A stretch of 64,000 nt of DNA from Robertmurraya kyonggiensis (GTDB lineage Bacteria > Bacillota > Bacilli > Bacillales > Cytobacillaceae). The translations under genes were made by a program, and so were the position numbers. The notes beneath the pieces were generated by a model. The model had not been told where the DNA came from. It ran no database searches and was given only the letters and a program-made list of their open reading frames with translations. Numbering within the stretch: the first letter of the stretch is position 1; every line of letters begins with the position of its first letter. Below are positions 50,866 to 60,870 of this stretch, one piece after another. The stretch spans positions 48,993 through 112,992 of the forward strand of contig NZ_SWBM01000006.1 of assembly GCF_005116465.1 (NCBI RefSeq), in the 5' to 3' direction.

Positions 50866-51453
50866 ATGTTCAAAAAATATGATAAATCATTTGCTATTTT
50901 GTTTGCTTTGGCTTCTGTCGGTTTCTTGATTGCTTTCGGAGTAAATCGTAATTTTCTTGAATGGGCATTCGCACGGCATCACAATCAACTTTCATGGTTT
51001 ATCAGGCCGATTTTCATTATTCCTTTTTGTTTCTTTGCTTTCAAAAGAAGTTTGGCAGGGATTTCGTGTACCCTGTTTTGCATTTTTACGAGCATGTTTT
51101 GGTTCCCTGAACCGAGTTCGGTTAATGCTGATGTACAGGAATTCCTTCAATATGAAGTAGGCTATCTGACCAGTGATTGGGGAATGGTGAAGATTTTGGT
51201 TACATTAATCATTCCACTGTCACTTACCTTGCTAGCTCTTGCTTTTTGGCAGAGAAACATCTGGTTTGGTTTTTCGGTTATGACTTTTATCGCATTCGGA
51301 AAAATAGGATGGAGTTTAATTTTTGCTGGTAATTCAGGAAAATCAATTATTCTGCCTGCCACAATAGGACTAGCAGGTTCTATGCTCTTTGTTTATCTTG
51401 GCATCTTAAGAATAAAGAATCGAAACAATAGTGATAATAGACTGTCGAGATAA
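50866..51453 (+). CDS. Multipass membrane protein of unknown function
   Basis: A 195-residue integral membrane protein with about six hydrophobic segments (about 8-27, 43-60, 65-82, 108-125, 130-148, 155-178) and a basic C-terminal tail. ATG 50866 follows AAGGGGTGA. No transporter motif recognised; it is not obviously linked to its neighbours. Confidence 0.65.
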   Translation: MFKKYDKSFAILFALASVGFLIAFGVNRNFLEWAFARHHNQLSWFIRPIFIIPFCFFAFKRSLAGISCTLFCIFTSMFWFPEPSSVNADVQEFLQYEVGYLTSDWGMVKILVTLIIPLSLTLLALAFWQRNIWFGFSVMTFIAFGKIGWSLIFAGNSGKSIILPATIGLAGSMLFVYLGILRIKNRNNSDNRLSR

Positions 51454-51663
51454 TGAATAAAGAATGTGAAGTACTTAAACAAACGGGTGCATGAGTTTAA
51501 GATCAGAGCTGTTATCGTGGCAGCTCTTTTTTGTTAAACTAACGGGGAAGGTTAGTTGAATAAGGATACCCATTTAAGAGCGATAAGCAATAGGGTACGG
51601 ATTTGATCAAATTATGAGATAATAATAAATAATAATACATTTGAATACTTCAATGACTTGGAG

Positions 51664-51707
51664 GAGCCTGTCACCAAGGGATACGTATGTCCCTTGGTGA
51701 CAGGCTC
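51664..51707. repeat. Perfect 18-bp inverted repeat hairpin
   Basis: GAGCCTGTCACCAAGGGA and TCCCTTGGTGACAGGCTC are separated by TACGTATG and followed by TTTTTG. It can act as a terminator/attenuator before the antiporter gene, and it has the look of a dispersed intergenic palindrome of Bacillaceae. Confidence 0.8.
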
Positions 51708-51763
51708 TTTTTGTATGTCTGTGTGTTATAAAACAAATAATAAAGATGAAAGGTGGAATATGG

Positions 51764-52900
51764 GTGTTAATACTACAGTTAGCCATTATTATAGTTACAG
51801 CCAAAATAGCCGGGAGCTTGAGCGTGAGATTGGGGCAGCCCGCAGTTCTCGGACAATTATTGATCGGAATTGTCTTGGGTCCCTCCTTCCTGGGCTTGGT
51901 GAATGAAACAGAAACACTGGCAGAATTTAGTCAGATCGGTGTTATACTTTTGATGTTCATCGCTGGCTTAGAAACGGACCTGGATGAATTTAAACGCACC
52001 GGGAAAGCCTCCGCATATGTAGGTTTGGGCGGTATCGTAGTTCCTCTGTTAATTGGTTACTTAGCAGGCATCACATTGAACCTTGGTACTTTCGAATCTT
52101 GGTTCCTCGGTTTGCTGCTCTCTGCTACCAGCGTTAGTATTTCCGTGCAGGCTCTAAAGGAGATGAATCAATTGCAAACCCGAGAAGGCACCACGATTTT
52201 AGGGGCTGCTGTAATTGACGACTTAGTTGTAATCATTGCCTTGGCATTCTTAATGAGCTTTGCAGGCGGAGATGTAAGTTTGACGACAGTCGTGCTTAAA
52301 AAGGTACTATTCTTTGCTGGAGCGATTCTTATTGGATGGAAATTGGTACCGTGGTTCTTGAAAAAGTTTTCAACATTAAAAGACTCGGAAACGGTGATCT
52401 CGTCCGCCCTAATTATTTGCTTCGTTTATGCTTTCCTCGCTGAATATACGGGAGTGGCTGCGATTATCGGAGCCTATATCGCAGGTGTTGCTATCAGCGT
52501 GACAAACTTCAAGGGAGAAGTTTTTGAAAAGGTCGAGACGATCAGTTACGCCATCTTTGTTCCCGTGTTCTTCACATCCATTGGTGTGACAGCTCAATTT
52601 GCAGGTATAGGTGAAAATTTGGGTTTAATTACAGTTTTAAGCCTTATCGCAATCATGACCAAATTAGTTGGTGCTTCGCTCGGGGCAAAATGGGCTGGGT
52701 TTAATTGGAACAGCTCATTGGGAATCGGAGCAGCGATGGTTTCAAGGGGAGAAGTCGCATTGATTCTGGCAGCATTGGGACTTGAATCTGACTTACTTTC
52801 ACAAGATATGTTTGCTGTGATTGTCGTCGTAATACTGGTTTCCACCATTGTGACTCCACCAATGATGAAATGGTTCTTTCAATCGAAAAGCAAAGCATAG
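51764..52900 (+). CDS. Cation/proton antiporter (CPA2, NapA/KefB type)
   Basis: A 378-residue integral membrane protein with about 11-12 membrane segments. LSVRLGQPAVLGQLLIGIVLGPSFLGL (split) is the typical CPA2 opening, LLSATSVSISVQALKEM and GAAVIDDLVVIIALAF carry the conserved ion-binding Asp pair region, and SRGEVALILA lies near the end. It exchanges Na+ or K+ for H+. It has no C-terminal TrkA domain. GTG 51764 has a good AAAGGTGG; the upstream ATG 51746 has none. Confidence 0.9.
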   Translation: MLILQLAIIIVTAKIAGSLSVRLGQPAVLGQLLIGIVLGPSFLGLVNETETLAEFSQIGVILLMFIAGLETDLDEFKRTGKASAYVGLGGIVVPLLIGYLAGITLNLGTFESWFLGLLLSATSVSISVQALKEMNQLQTREGTTILGAAVIDDLVVIIALAFLMSFAGGDVSLTTVVLKKVLFFAGAILIGWKLVPWFLKKFSTLKDSETVISSALIICFVYAFLAEYTGVAAIIGAYIAGVAISVTNFKGEVFEKVETISYAIFVPVFFTSIGVTAQFAGIGENLGLITVLSLIAIMTKLVGASLGAKWAGFNWNSSLGIGAAMVSRGEVALILAALGLESDLLSQDMFAVIVVVILVSTIVTPPMMKWFFQSKSKA

Positions 52901-52924
52901 AATATCGCATAATCTGTAAGTCAA

Positions 52925-52946
52925 GCCTCCAAGAATTCTTGGAGGC
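52925..52946 (+). terminator. Palindromic terminator
   Basis: GCCTCCAAGAA and TTCTTGGAGGC form a perfect 22-bp palindrome behind the antiporter gene, followed by TGTTT. Confidence 0.7.
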
Positions 52947-53043
52947 TGTTTACTAGAGATAATGTGTATTGTATCTTTCTTGTTCCACTAAAGGGGCAGG
53001 ATAGTTTAAGAAAATTATGGAGTCAAAAAGGAGTTTTTATCAA

Positions 53044-53223
53044 ATGGACTTTAAAATAGGTGAAACACTAAAATTTGAAGAAATTTGTGTTAAAGTAGTT
53101 GAAATTAAAGAAGATGCTATTGTATTTGAGGTTTTGTCCACAGGGCATGAGGAAGATGAAGGCAAACTGATGGAAGTTCCAATGTGGTATATCCAATCCA
53201 ATAAAGACCAAATAAAAAGATAG
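53044..53223 (+). CDS. Small beta-rich protein of unknown function
   Basis: A 59-residue protein (MDFKIGETLKFEEI) behind AAAAGGAG. The pattern is like the DUF2187/YkvS-type protein at 14474 (KIGDTIQF, NSVLVEIS versus KIGETLKF, DAIVFEVLS), although overall similarity is low. Function unknown. Confidence 0.5.
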   Translation: MDFKIGETLKFEEICVKVVEIKEDAIVFEVLSTGHEEDEGKLMEVPMWYIQSNKDQIKR

Positions 53224-53350
53224 CAATATTCTTGAAATATCACTATACAAATGATTCGTCATTAATGGAAAGCTAGGAATAACTTACAAACACCTTTTCA
53301 CCAGAATTATCGCAGCTGTCGTGCTACTATTAATCAGAGGTGATTATCAG

Positions 53351-54181
53351 GTGTTTGCTGCACCAATGCTATTAGAAAAGTCAGACGAACCTTTTGACGA
53401 TGAAAAATACATCACTGAACTCAAACTTGATGGGATCAGATTGATATTAACCAAATTCAATAACCAAATTAAGCTGTATTCGCGACATAACAACGAAGTG
53501 ACCGCCAAGTTCCCGGAGCTGCTGCATTTAAATATTCCTGATGGCACAGTCCTTGATGGAGAGATAATCGTATCCGATTCAGAAGGCAAGCCAGATTTTG
53601 AGGCCATGATGGAAAGGTTTCAGTCGAAGCGATCGGAGCATACCATTCAGTATTGTATATTTGATGTTCTTTATCATAAGGGTGAGAAAGTGACACATCT
53701 GCCATTGCTGCAGAGAAAAGAGCTGCTTGATTCGCTAGTGGAAAATGAAAAGCATATTTCAAAGGTACAATGGCTGCATGGGAATGGCCGAGCTTATTTC
53801 GATTTAGTGAAACAGAACGGACTTGAAGGTATTGTCCTTAAAAAAGCTGATTCCAAATATCAGATCAAGAAGAGATCACACGATTGGCTGAAGGTAATTA
53901 ACTATCAATATACTGATGTGGTGATTACCGGTTTGCGAAAAGATAAGTTTGGGTTGCTGCTGGCTTTTGAAGAAAATGGCAGGCTAAAGCCTGGTGGTTT
54001 AATGGAGTTCATGACACCGGCTGCTCGGAAACAATTCTATGGTGAGTACAGAGATTTGATCGTGGATGAAAATAAGAAGTTTACATTCATTGAACCGAAA
54101 ATCAAGTGCCGGGTTAAATTTAGGAACTACACGAAGACGGGGCTTTTACGGAGTCCGTCATTCGTTGAATATATATCTTGA
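53351..54181 (+). CDS. ATP-dependent DNA ligase (LigB/LigD type)
   Basis: A 276-residue minimal ligase. ELKLDGIR carries the adenylated Lys25; DGEIIV, EGIVLKK and WLKV are the later nucleotidyltransferase motifs, and an OB fold fills the C-terminal 90 residues. Length equals that of stand-alone Bacillus ligases of phage or plasmid origin. GTG 53351 follows AGAGGTGA. No Ku gene is adjacent, so a role in end joining is not supported here. Confidence 0.92.
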   Translation: MFAAPMLLEKSDEPFDDEKYITELKLDGIRLILTKFNNQIKLYSRHNNEVTAKFPELLHLNIPDGTVLDGEIIVSDSEGKPDFEAMMERFQSKRSEHTIQYCIFDVLYHKGEKVTHLPLLQRKELLDSLVENEKHISKVQWLHGNGRAYFDLVKQNGLEGIVLKKADSKYQIKKRSHDWLKVINYQYTDVVITGLRKDKFGLLLAFEENGRLKPGGLMEFMTPAARKQFYGEYRDLIVDENKKFTFIEPKIKCRVKFRNYTKTGLLRSPSFVEYIS

Positions 54182-54327
54182 CGTCTATCAATTAGGTAGG
54201 CGTTTTTGTTTTAGGGTATACCAATCCAGAAACAGTTGCTAATATTTGCTATCTAAATAACCCCACTTTTTGCAAGTTTGGTTATTGTTTTGTAATTTGT
54301 GAAAGTGGTTATAGTCTCGTTCAATCA

Positions 54328-54370
54328 AAAACGATCATGTAAGGAAATTTCTTATCATGATCGTTTTTTT
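54328..54370. terminator. Bidirectional terminator
   Basis: AAAACGATCATG pairs with CATGATCGTTTT across a 16-base loop with A- and T-runs, serving the ligase and the minus-strand recombinase-like gene. Confidence 0.8.
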
Positions 54371-54372
54371 AT

Positions 54373-54915
54373 CTAATTTTCTAAGTATCGATATAAGGTG
54401 GATTTACTAATCCCCGTCTCTTCTTTTATTTGTGACAGGCTATAATTTTTACTTTGATACATTTCAATCGCGCGTTGAACATTTTTATCAGGTTTTCTTG
54501 GTCTACCAGCACTAACACCCTTCTCTTTGGCTTCTGACAATCCTATTTTTGTTTTTTCGCTTATTGCATCGCTTTGAAATTCAACAAGATGTTTCACAAT
54601 TTCAGTGAATGGATATCCAGATTTGATACTAGTATCGATATTCTCATGAAGAGAGATAATATAAGCACCTTTCGATTCAATCTCTTCTAGTAACTCTACA
54701 AGATGTCGTGTTGAATCAGCTAAAGTAAAAAGTCTTGTCACAACTACTTTGTCATTCTTATTAAGATTGTGGATTAAATTTTTAAGTTGCGTGCGTTTTT
54801 TTGGAGATGAATGTTCTTCTGCAATGATTATTTCACAATTCATTTTTTTTAAGTTGCTTAATTGTATTTCACAGTTGAGGTCTTGTTGATGGGGTCTCAT
54901 ATAACCAATTAACAT
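54373..54915 (-). CDS. Resolvase-like protein lacking the catalytic serine
   Basis: A 180-residue protein with the whole plan of a serine resolvase, including a C-terminal helix-turn-helix (YSLSQIKEETGISKSTLYRYL), but the start reads LIGYMRPHQQD where active enzymes have GYARVSxxxQ. His9 replaces the nucleophilic Ser, and the LDRxSR motif is changed to LFTLADSTRHL. It is otherwise undamaged and has a good open frame, so it is probably kept for DNA binding or regulation rather than strand cutting. I recall similar proteins in other bacilli. Confidence 0.75.
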   Translation of the reverse strand: MLIGYMRPHQQDLNCEIQLSNLKKMNCEIIIAEEHSSPKKRTQLKNLIHNLNKNDKVVVTRLFTLADSTRHLVELLEEIESKGAYIISLHENIDTSIKSGYPFTEIVKHLVEFQSDAISEKTKIGLSEAKEKGVSAGRPRKPDKNVQRAIEMYQSKNYSLSQIKEETGISKSTLYRYLEN

Positions 54916-55097
54916 GTCATATTCTCCTAACTGTTCGTGCTTTTCCTTATCATACCATAAAGTTATTACTATAAAAAAGGACCAAAAAGGTTCAATTTTG
55001 GGACAAAAGATGGTACACTCATTTTATTGGGTTTTAAATTCGACTTTTATGAGAGTTAAAAAGTCAAAAAATAAATATAAACTGAGGTGTAAACATA

Positions 55098-56561
55098 ATG
55101 GTCGAGAAGTTAAAGAAAGAATGGTTCTCCAATGTGAGAGGAGATGTCCTTGCTGGTATTGTAGTTGCTCTTGCCTTAATACCAGAGGCTATCGCCTTCT
55201 CCATTATAGCAGGTGTTGATCCGATGGTTGGATTATATGCTTCTTTCTGTATTGCAGTCATTATTGCGTTTGTGGGTGGAAGGCCAGGAATGATTTCAGC
55301 TGCCACCGGTGCGATGGCATTACTGATGGTACCGTTGGTTAAAGAGCATGGGCTTAATTATTTACTGGCAGCCACTATTTTAACAGGTATAATCCAAGTG
55401 ATATTTGGTGTGTTTAAGGTAGCCAAAGTGATGAAATTTATCCCACGTGCCGTGATGATTGGCTTTGTAAATGCATTGGCCATACTGATTTTTATGGCGC
55501 AGGTTCCTCATTTTATCGGGATTTCAACTTTGACTTATGTCTTTGTTGCCATCACTTTAGTGATTGTGTATGTATTGCCGAGATTTATCAAGGTAGTCCC
55601 AGCTCCATTAATCGCAATTATCGCGTTAACAGCTGTGGCGATTTTTTCTAATGCCGACTTGAGAACTGTCGGTGATTTAGGTGCGATCACTCAATCCTTG
55701 CCTTCATTTTTCATTCCAGACGTTCCATTTACTTTTGAAACATTACAAATTATTTTCCCTTATTCCTTAGCCTTAGCAATTGTTGGGTTGCTTGAGGCCT
55801 TATTAACTGCATCTATTGTTGATGATATGACAGGCACAGAAAGTAATAAAACTCGCGAGTCAAAGGGACAGGGAATTGCCAACATCGTTACAGGCTTCTT
55901 TGGAGGGATGGCAGGTTGCGCGATGATTGGACAGTCCGTGATTAATGTGAAATCTGGAGGGAGAGGCAGACTATCAACGCTTATTGCAGGTGCCTTTTTA
56001 ATGTTTTTAATTATTGTTTTAGGCGATTTAGTGGTTCGAATTCCAATGTCGGTTCTCGTGGGCATTATGATTATGGTCTCCATTGGTACATTTGATTGGA
56101 CTTCGTTTTCTTATTTAAAAAAGGCTCCTAAAAGTGATGCAGTAGTTATGCTGGTAACGGTTGCTATCGTAGTTGCCACTCATGATTTGTCTAAAGGAGT
56201 TATCGCCGGTGTCATTTTAAGTGCCATATTCTTCGTAGCTAAGATTTCAACAATAAAGGTAACTAAAAAGCAAGAAAAGCAAAATACGGTTTTTCAGGTG
56301 GAAGGTCAGTTGTTCTTTGCATCTGTAGAAGGGTTTTTAGAAGCTTTTGATTTCTCTGCGGAAAATAAAAATATCATTATCGATTTCTCAGGCGCCCATA
56401 TCTGGGATGATTCAGCAGTAGGAGCGATTGACAAAGTGGTAATTAAATATCGAGAGAATAAAAATGTTGTGACCATCAAAAATTTGGATTCGGCCAGCCA
56501 AAAGCTTGTTGATAAGCTGGCCATATATAACAATTCAAATGCAAAGCTGTCCGGCCATTAA
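55098..56561 (+). CDS. SulP-family anion transporter with STAS domain
   Basis: A 487-residue permease. The SulP signature is in [32 protein letters not shown] (split), about 10-12 membrane segments follow, and the C-terminal 95 residues (from about 390) form a STAS domain ([24 protein letters not shown], split). Family members carry sulfate, bicarbonate or other anions. The UspA gene 20 bases downstream is a frequent partner and probably cotranscribed. Confidence 0.93.
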   Translation: MVEKLKKEWFSNVRGDVLAGIVVALALIPEAIAFSIIAGVDPMVGLYASFCIAVIIAFVGGRPGMISAATGAMALLMVPLVKEHGLNYLLAATILTGIIQVIFGVFKVAKVMKFIPRAVMIGFVNALAILIFMAQVPHFIGISTLTYVFVAITLVIVYVLPRFIKVVPAPLIAIIALTAVAIFSNADLRTVGDLGAITQSLPSFFIPDVPFTFETLQIIFPYSLALAIVGLLEALLTASIVDDMTGTESNKTRESKGQGIANIVTGFFGGMAGCAMIGQSVINVKSGGRGRLSTLIAGAFLMFLIIVLGDLVVRIPMSVLVGIMIMVSIGTFDWTSFSYLKKAPKSDAVVMLVTVAIVVATHDLSKGVIAGVILSAIFFVAKISTIKVTKKQEKQNTVFQVEGQLFFASVEGFLEAFDFSAENKNIIIDFSGAHIWDDSAVGAIDKVVIKYRENKNVVTIKNLDSASQKLVDKLAIYNNSNAKLSGH

Positions 56562-56581
56562 TTTTAATAGGAGTGAGAAAC

Positions 56582-57001
56582 ATGTACAAAAGGATTTTGT
56601 TAGCTGTGGATGGATCGGAGCATTCAATTAGAGCTACTGAAGAATCAATAAAAATTGCTTCTTTATGCAAGGAATGCTTTATTGAAGTGGTTTATGTAGC
56701 GGACTTCTCAAAAACAAAGAGAGATGTTCTTCACTCCCAGGGAAGAGAGGAACTTGAACTATCTAGGCGAAAGAAGCTTTTACCCATTGAAGAGCAACTA
56801 AAATCCAATTCATTGACTTACCACGTGAAGATATTGCATGGTGAACCCGGCCCTACAATAGTTGAATATGCAAACCAAGGAGAGTTTGATTTGATTGTGA
56901 TAGGAAGCCGCGGCCTAAATTCTTTGCAGGAAATGGTATTAGGAAGTGTGAGCCATAAAGTAGTAAAAAGAGTAAACAGTCCAGTTCTAATCGTAAAATA
57001 A
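56582..57001 (+). CDS. Universal stress protein UspA
   Basis: A 139-residue UspA domain: YKRILLAVDGSEHSIRA start, central Glu/Lys helix, and the ATP-binding IVIGSRGLNSLQEMVLGSVSHKVVKR (split) signature G-2x-G-9x-G-S type. ATG 56582 follows ATAGGAGTG. It follows the SulP gene by 20 bases and may regulate it or respond with it to stress. Confidence 0.93.
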   Translation: MYKRILLAVDGSEHSIRATEESIKIASLCKECFIEVVYVADFSKTKRDVLHSQGREELELSRRKKLLPIEEQLKSNSLTYHVKILHGEPGPTIVEYANQGEFDLIVIGSRGLNSLQEMVLGSVSHKVVKRVNSPVLIVK

Positions 57002-57036
57002 AAAAGTATTACTATTGGTGAAGAATATTAATGTGA

Positions 57037-57074
57037 AAAAGTCTCCAGTTCATAGTGACCGGAAACTTTTTCTT
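57037..57074 (+). terminator. Terminator behind uspA
   Basis: AAAAAGTCTCC pairs with GGAAACTTTTT (one mismatch) across a 15-base loop. Confidence 0.7.
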
Positions 57075-57131
57075 TTAATGGTAGGGTAAAGAGGATAAAG
57101 TGTTTGCGATAAATAATTAAGAGGTGGAAAA

Positions 57132-57956
57132 ATGGTTAAAAATTTACTTAAAAAGTACTCCTTCTTATTCATGGCAACCTTATTTATGTGGTTAAAAACC
57201 TATGTAATTTATAAGACTAGCTTTGATATAAAGATAGAAAATGGAATGCAAGCCTTCATTTTATTTCTCAACCCACTGAGTTTCTTGTTGTTATTGTTTG
57301 GATTGGGTCTGTTTATGAAGGAAAGGGCAAGGAATATTTATGTCATTAGTGTAGGCATAGTATCTACTCTCGTTTTAATTGCTAATGTTATGTTCTATAA
57401 GTTCTTTAATGATTTTCTGACTATTCCTGTATTATTTCAATCGAGCAATATGGGTGACTTAGGAAGCAGTATAGGAGAGCTGGTAAATCCTTTATATTTG
57501 CTATTGTTCATAGACGTGTTTCTTTTAATTTGGTGGGCAAGCAAGCGAAATAATGATGTTCAAAAAGCTACTGTCAAAGAAAGTTGGATTTACTTCGTGA
57601 TGGTTACGGCAATTTTCATTATCAATCTAGGACTCGCTGAATCGGAACGCCCTCAATTATTAACCCGTTCGTTTGACAGGGAAATATTAGTCAAAAATAT
57701 AGGGATCTTTAACTTCCACATATATGATGGCGTACTGCAGACTCGTACCAGTACAAAAAAGGCACTGGCAAACAGTGATGAACTGACTGAAATTCAAAAT
57801 TATTTGATGGCCAACAAACCAAAGCCAAATGAAAAGATGTTCGGGATTGCAGAAAAGCGCAATGTCATATTTGTTTCAATGGAATCTACCCAAAGTTTTG
57901 TGGTTAATGAGAGACTGAATGGAGAGGAGATTACGCCTTTCCTTAATGATTTTATA
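57132..57956 (+). pseudogene. LtaS-like lipoteichoic acid synthase, truncated by a transposon
   Basis: The 275 native residues show five N-terminal membrane segments, the linker with WxxR-like helices and the very start of the extracellular sulfatase domain ([14 protein letters not shown], the metal-binding Glu). At 57957 the frame enters the terminal repeat of a Tn1546-like element ([12 protein letters not shown]) and stops at 58058. LtaS proteins have about 620-650 residues, so the catalytic domain is missing and the product cannot be active. Confidence 0.85.
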
Positions 57957-57995
57957 GGGGTTCCGTCAGGAAAATGCGGATTTACAACGTTAAAC
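57957..57995 (+). repeat. Tn3-family terminal inverted repeat (Tn1546 type)
   Basis: GGGGTTCCGTCAGGAAAATG continuing to ACAACGTTAAAC; same inner sequence as 15586-15623 with a few changes. Flanking bases are TTATA. Confidence 0.8.
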
Positions 57996-58076
57996 TATTT
58001 TTTTGGAAACAAAAACCTTGCTTCCCCAACTCTAAGCAGAAGAAGCAAGGTGAGTTAATAATTTCACTTGCCAGAA

Positions 58077-59240
58077 TCACGAGGTGGATTCACCATGTTC
58101 ATGTAATTTATATCTTCCAGGGTAAACAATATTCACCTCAACCTTTACATGGCGCAGGGAATCTTGGTTTAAAACGAGTTGCTGTTTTCCTGTGGCAATG
58201 CTCTTCCATTGATGTGGATGTTTGCGATACAAAGATTCGCCCAAATTGTAAATATCTATACCCTCTTTAAAAGCAGTTTGATACGTTTTGCGGATTTGCT
58301 CCTCTATTTTTTCCTGAGCCATTTGTGTGAGTTCCTTTTCGGTAAGGTCCGTATGCAATTCATTGATCCCTGCCTTCACTTTTACTGAAATATCGAAATA
58401 CGCCTTGTTCAATTTCACAATAGGAGTCACTTCATATTTGGGTTTTTCTGCGACAAGAATAGCCGCAAGCTTCTCTTCGGCAAACAAATCAAGAGGTACT
58501 CGGATCGTGTGAGTACTTAGCCAGGGCATTCCCGACAAATCCTTAAGATCCATTCGTCCATAATAATTGTGTAGATCATATACATGTATGCCAGAATATC
58601 TAAGCAGCTCTTTTGGTTTATTACTTTCCTGCCATTGACCTTTGTGAAGCGATAATTCCGGTATATAACTGGTTCTGGCCTTTTCGTTTGAGTCCAGTAC
58701 AAATTGTTGCAGGCGGACCGGAGCAAGGATAGAACGCTGTCTGAAATTTTGCTCGGGATTGTGAAGAATGGATGCATTTGGCGATAATCTAAAAAATGGG
58801 GTTGCCAGCAAGATTTCTTCAGGAGGCTCTCTTGCGCTAAACAGCCAGGCCAAGTACCTTATTTCACGATAACGGTTGATCAATTCCAGCACTTCTCCGA
58901 CTTTGTTTTCCTTCATCAATCTCTCGCTGAACAAAATGGCAGAGATTTGTCCCCAGTTTAAGCGTTGTTGTGATGTACTGTACAAATCATTTGCCGCCTC
59001 CGTAAACGAGGAACCTTCGCCTTTGCCCACCCAAACCGGGGGCTGCTCCGCTTTTTGCTGTCCCTCCAGCTTGGCCACTGTCGAGAAATCAAGCAATTGC
59101 ACATACAAGGTGTATTGGCCATCGACATAGTCTATTCCAACAGCCGTAGCATAGTTCATGTTTTGCACTTCATATCTGCTCCAGCAACCGGTAAGGGTGA
59201 GAAGAAGGAAAAGTGCAACCATACTTTTATATCTCCTCAT
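58077..59240 (-). CDS. gerC: Ger(x)C-family spore germination lipoprotein
   Basis: A 387-residue lipoprotein: signal peptide with lipobox LLTLTGCWSR (Cys19), then three domains of the GerC fold starting VQNMNYATAVGIDYVDG. It is part of the germinant receptor in the spore inner membrane, working with GerA and GerB subunits. Here it overlaps the gerA fragment by 4 bases and no gerB is seen, so a complete receptor is not encoded. Length is normal. Confidence 0.92.
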   Translation of the reverse strand: MRRYKSMVALFLLLTLTGCWSRYEVQNMNYATAVGIDYVDGQYTLYVQLLDFSTVAKLEGQQKAEQPPVWVGKGEGSSFTEAANDLYSTSQQRLNWGQISAILFSERLMKENKVGEVLELINRYREIRYLAWLFSAREPPEEILLATPFFRLSPNASILHNPEQNFRQRSILAPVRLQQFVLDSNEKARTSYIPELSLHKGQWQESNKPKELLRYSGIHVYDLHNYYGRMDLKDLSGMPWLSTHTIRVPLDLFAEEKLAAILVAEKPKYEVTPIVKLNKAYFDISVKVKAGINELHTDLTEKELTQMAQEKIEEQIRKTYQTAFKEGIDIYNLGESLYRKHPHQWKSIATGKQQLVLNQDSLRHVKVEVNIVYPGRYKLHEHGESTS

Positions 59241-60313
59241 TTATGCCTGTCCCCTTGCCTTGTAGAATCTCGTGTCTTCAACATGTCCGGTCGAGTGTTT
59301 CGCCATGGCCAAGGTAATCGAAACAAAGCGTTGGCCAAGTCTTTAAATGGAGGTGATATTGGGGCCAAGTAAGGTAAGCCGCATGAACGCAATGAGGCTA
59401 AATGGCTGAGCACAATAAATAATCCAAGAAAGAAGCCATAAATGCCAAGCGTGGCAGACAGAATGAAAAGAAAAAAGCGTAAGGTACTAATCGTTCCAGC
59501 CAATGATAGGCTCGATAAAGTTGAACCAAAGATTTGTGTAATTGCTCCGATGACAACGATACCTGGGGATAAGAATCCAGCACGAATGGCCGCATCCCCC
59601 AGGATAAGTCCTCCTACAACCGTTACCGTGGAGCCGACCGCAGAAGGCAATCGGATACCAGCTTCCCGCAGGATTTCTAAGAAGAGAAGTGCAATAAACA
59701 TTTCAACTGCCACATCAAAAGGGATTCCCAACCGGTTAATCCCCAAAGTGGCAAGTAGATAATAGGGCAGCTGATCTTGATGATAGGAAAGAATGGCAAC
59801 AAAAAATGCAGGAAGCAGTAGCGATACGGACAAGCCAAGTAAACGAAGCGTTTGACCAAATGTAGCTGCCAAAGCAGTAAAGTGGATATCTTCGGGTGCT
59901 TTCACAAGCAAAAATAAATTGGCAGGCGCAATCAACGCAGCCGGTGTACCATCCACAATCAACGCTACACGCCCATTGAGCATACAGTTCACGGTAAAGT
60001 CTGCTCTGCCTGTATACCCCATCAAAGGAAACAATGCTTTTGTCGGTTCCATTAATTCTTCTAGCTGGGTGGCGCTAAACGCTCCGTCAATGTGAAGATC
60101 ATCTAATTTATTCTTTACATCTTGAACAATCTTAGGATCAACAATGTCACGCATGTAAAGAATTGCAACGGTTGTTTTCGTGCGAACGCCTACTTTTTTC
60201 GTTTCATAAACCATGCTGGTTGATTTGATTCGTTTCCGAATTAACGCCACATTGACTCCCACTTCTTCCACAAATCCATCCTTTGGCCCCCGTACCGCAA
60301 GCATTCGCATCAT
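59237..60313 (-). pseudogene. gerA: GerA-family germination protein, N-terminus lost and fused to an amidase relic
   Basis: The frame holds the C-terminal three quarters of a GerA subunit: VRGPKDGFVEEVGVN, the linker domain, and five membrane segments from about residue 150. Family proteins have about 480-500 residues; the first 110-130 are replaced by sequence reading as an N-acetylmuramoyl-alanine amidase up to about 60312. The present ATG (60313) lies at the junction with no ribosome site. Protein could still be made from an internal start but would lack its N-terminal domain. Confidence 0.8.
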
Positions 60314-60506
60314 CTGTACGTTCTTTCAAGCTGCGCGTAATATCTGCTGTTCTACTCATTTTAATTTGCAGGCCTTCATAATGGTTTTCCAAGAGATTTC
60401 GGATGCTATGGGAAATATTTTAGGTAATTTCTTTTTCCTGCATCCCATTGCCAATAGCTCCTGGGTCCATTCTCCCGTGACCAGGATCTAAATATAATTT
60501 AAACAT
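60312..60506 (-). pseudogene. Relic of an N-acetylmuramoyl-L-alanine amidase (Amidase_3)
   Basis: On the minus strand MFKLYLDPGHGRMDPGAIGN, then GMQEKEIT, a TAA, and NHYEGLQIKMSRTADITRSL followed by KERTDDANA form the N-terminal third of a zinc amidase (LDPGHG holds the first zinc His). An in-frame TAA and the fusion to gerA near 60310 inactivate it. Confidence 0.8.
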
Positions 60507-60870
60507 TTTACACCAACTCGTACAAATAAAATATGATCGAAGAGTAACGGAGGTATAGGAATTCGTCTGAGATACATATAAAAATAGGTGATGATAGGCA
60601 TTACATTTCATTGAATCAGATGATTTATTTTAAAGCTAAGAAATTTTCCAAATGCGAGACCATATGTATGAGCAGCAGCAATTAATGTTCCATATTTTTC
60701 GTGGGTCAGGCAAACTCTTGTTCATCTAGACAGTAGGCTGATTGATTATTGATGCTTCTTTCTTAACAAAACACCTAAGTGATTCTCTGTGCATATACTG
60801 TATCATTACTACAGGATTATGATTAAATACAACTCAATCCATACATAAAATAATCAAGGAGAGGTTAATT
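60507..60870. other. Intergenic region without genes
   Basis: AT-rich, with a TATAAA-type box and the AAGGAGAGG ribosome site (60857-60865) of the next gene. No RNA or repeat recognised. Confidence 0.4.

Noticed and set aside
53241..53350. Earlier start of the DNA ligase at 53321
   Set aside because: The GTG at 53351 has AGAGGTGA at the right distance and gives the usual MFAAPM-type N-terminus.
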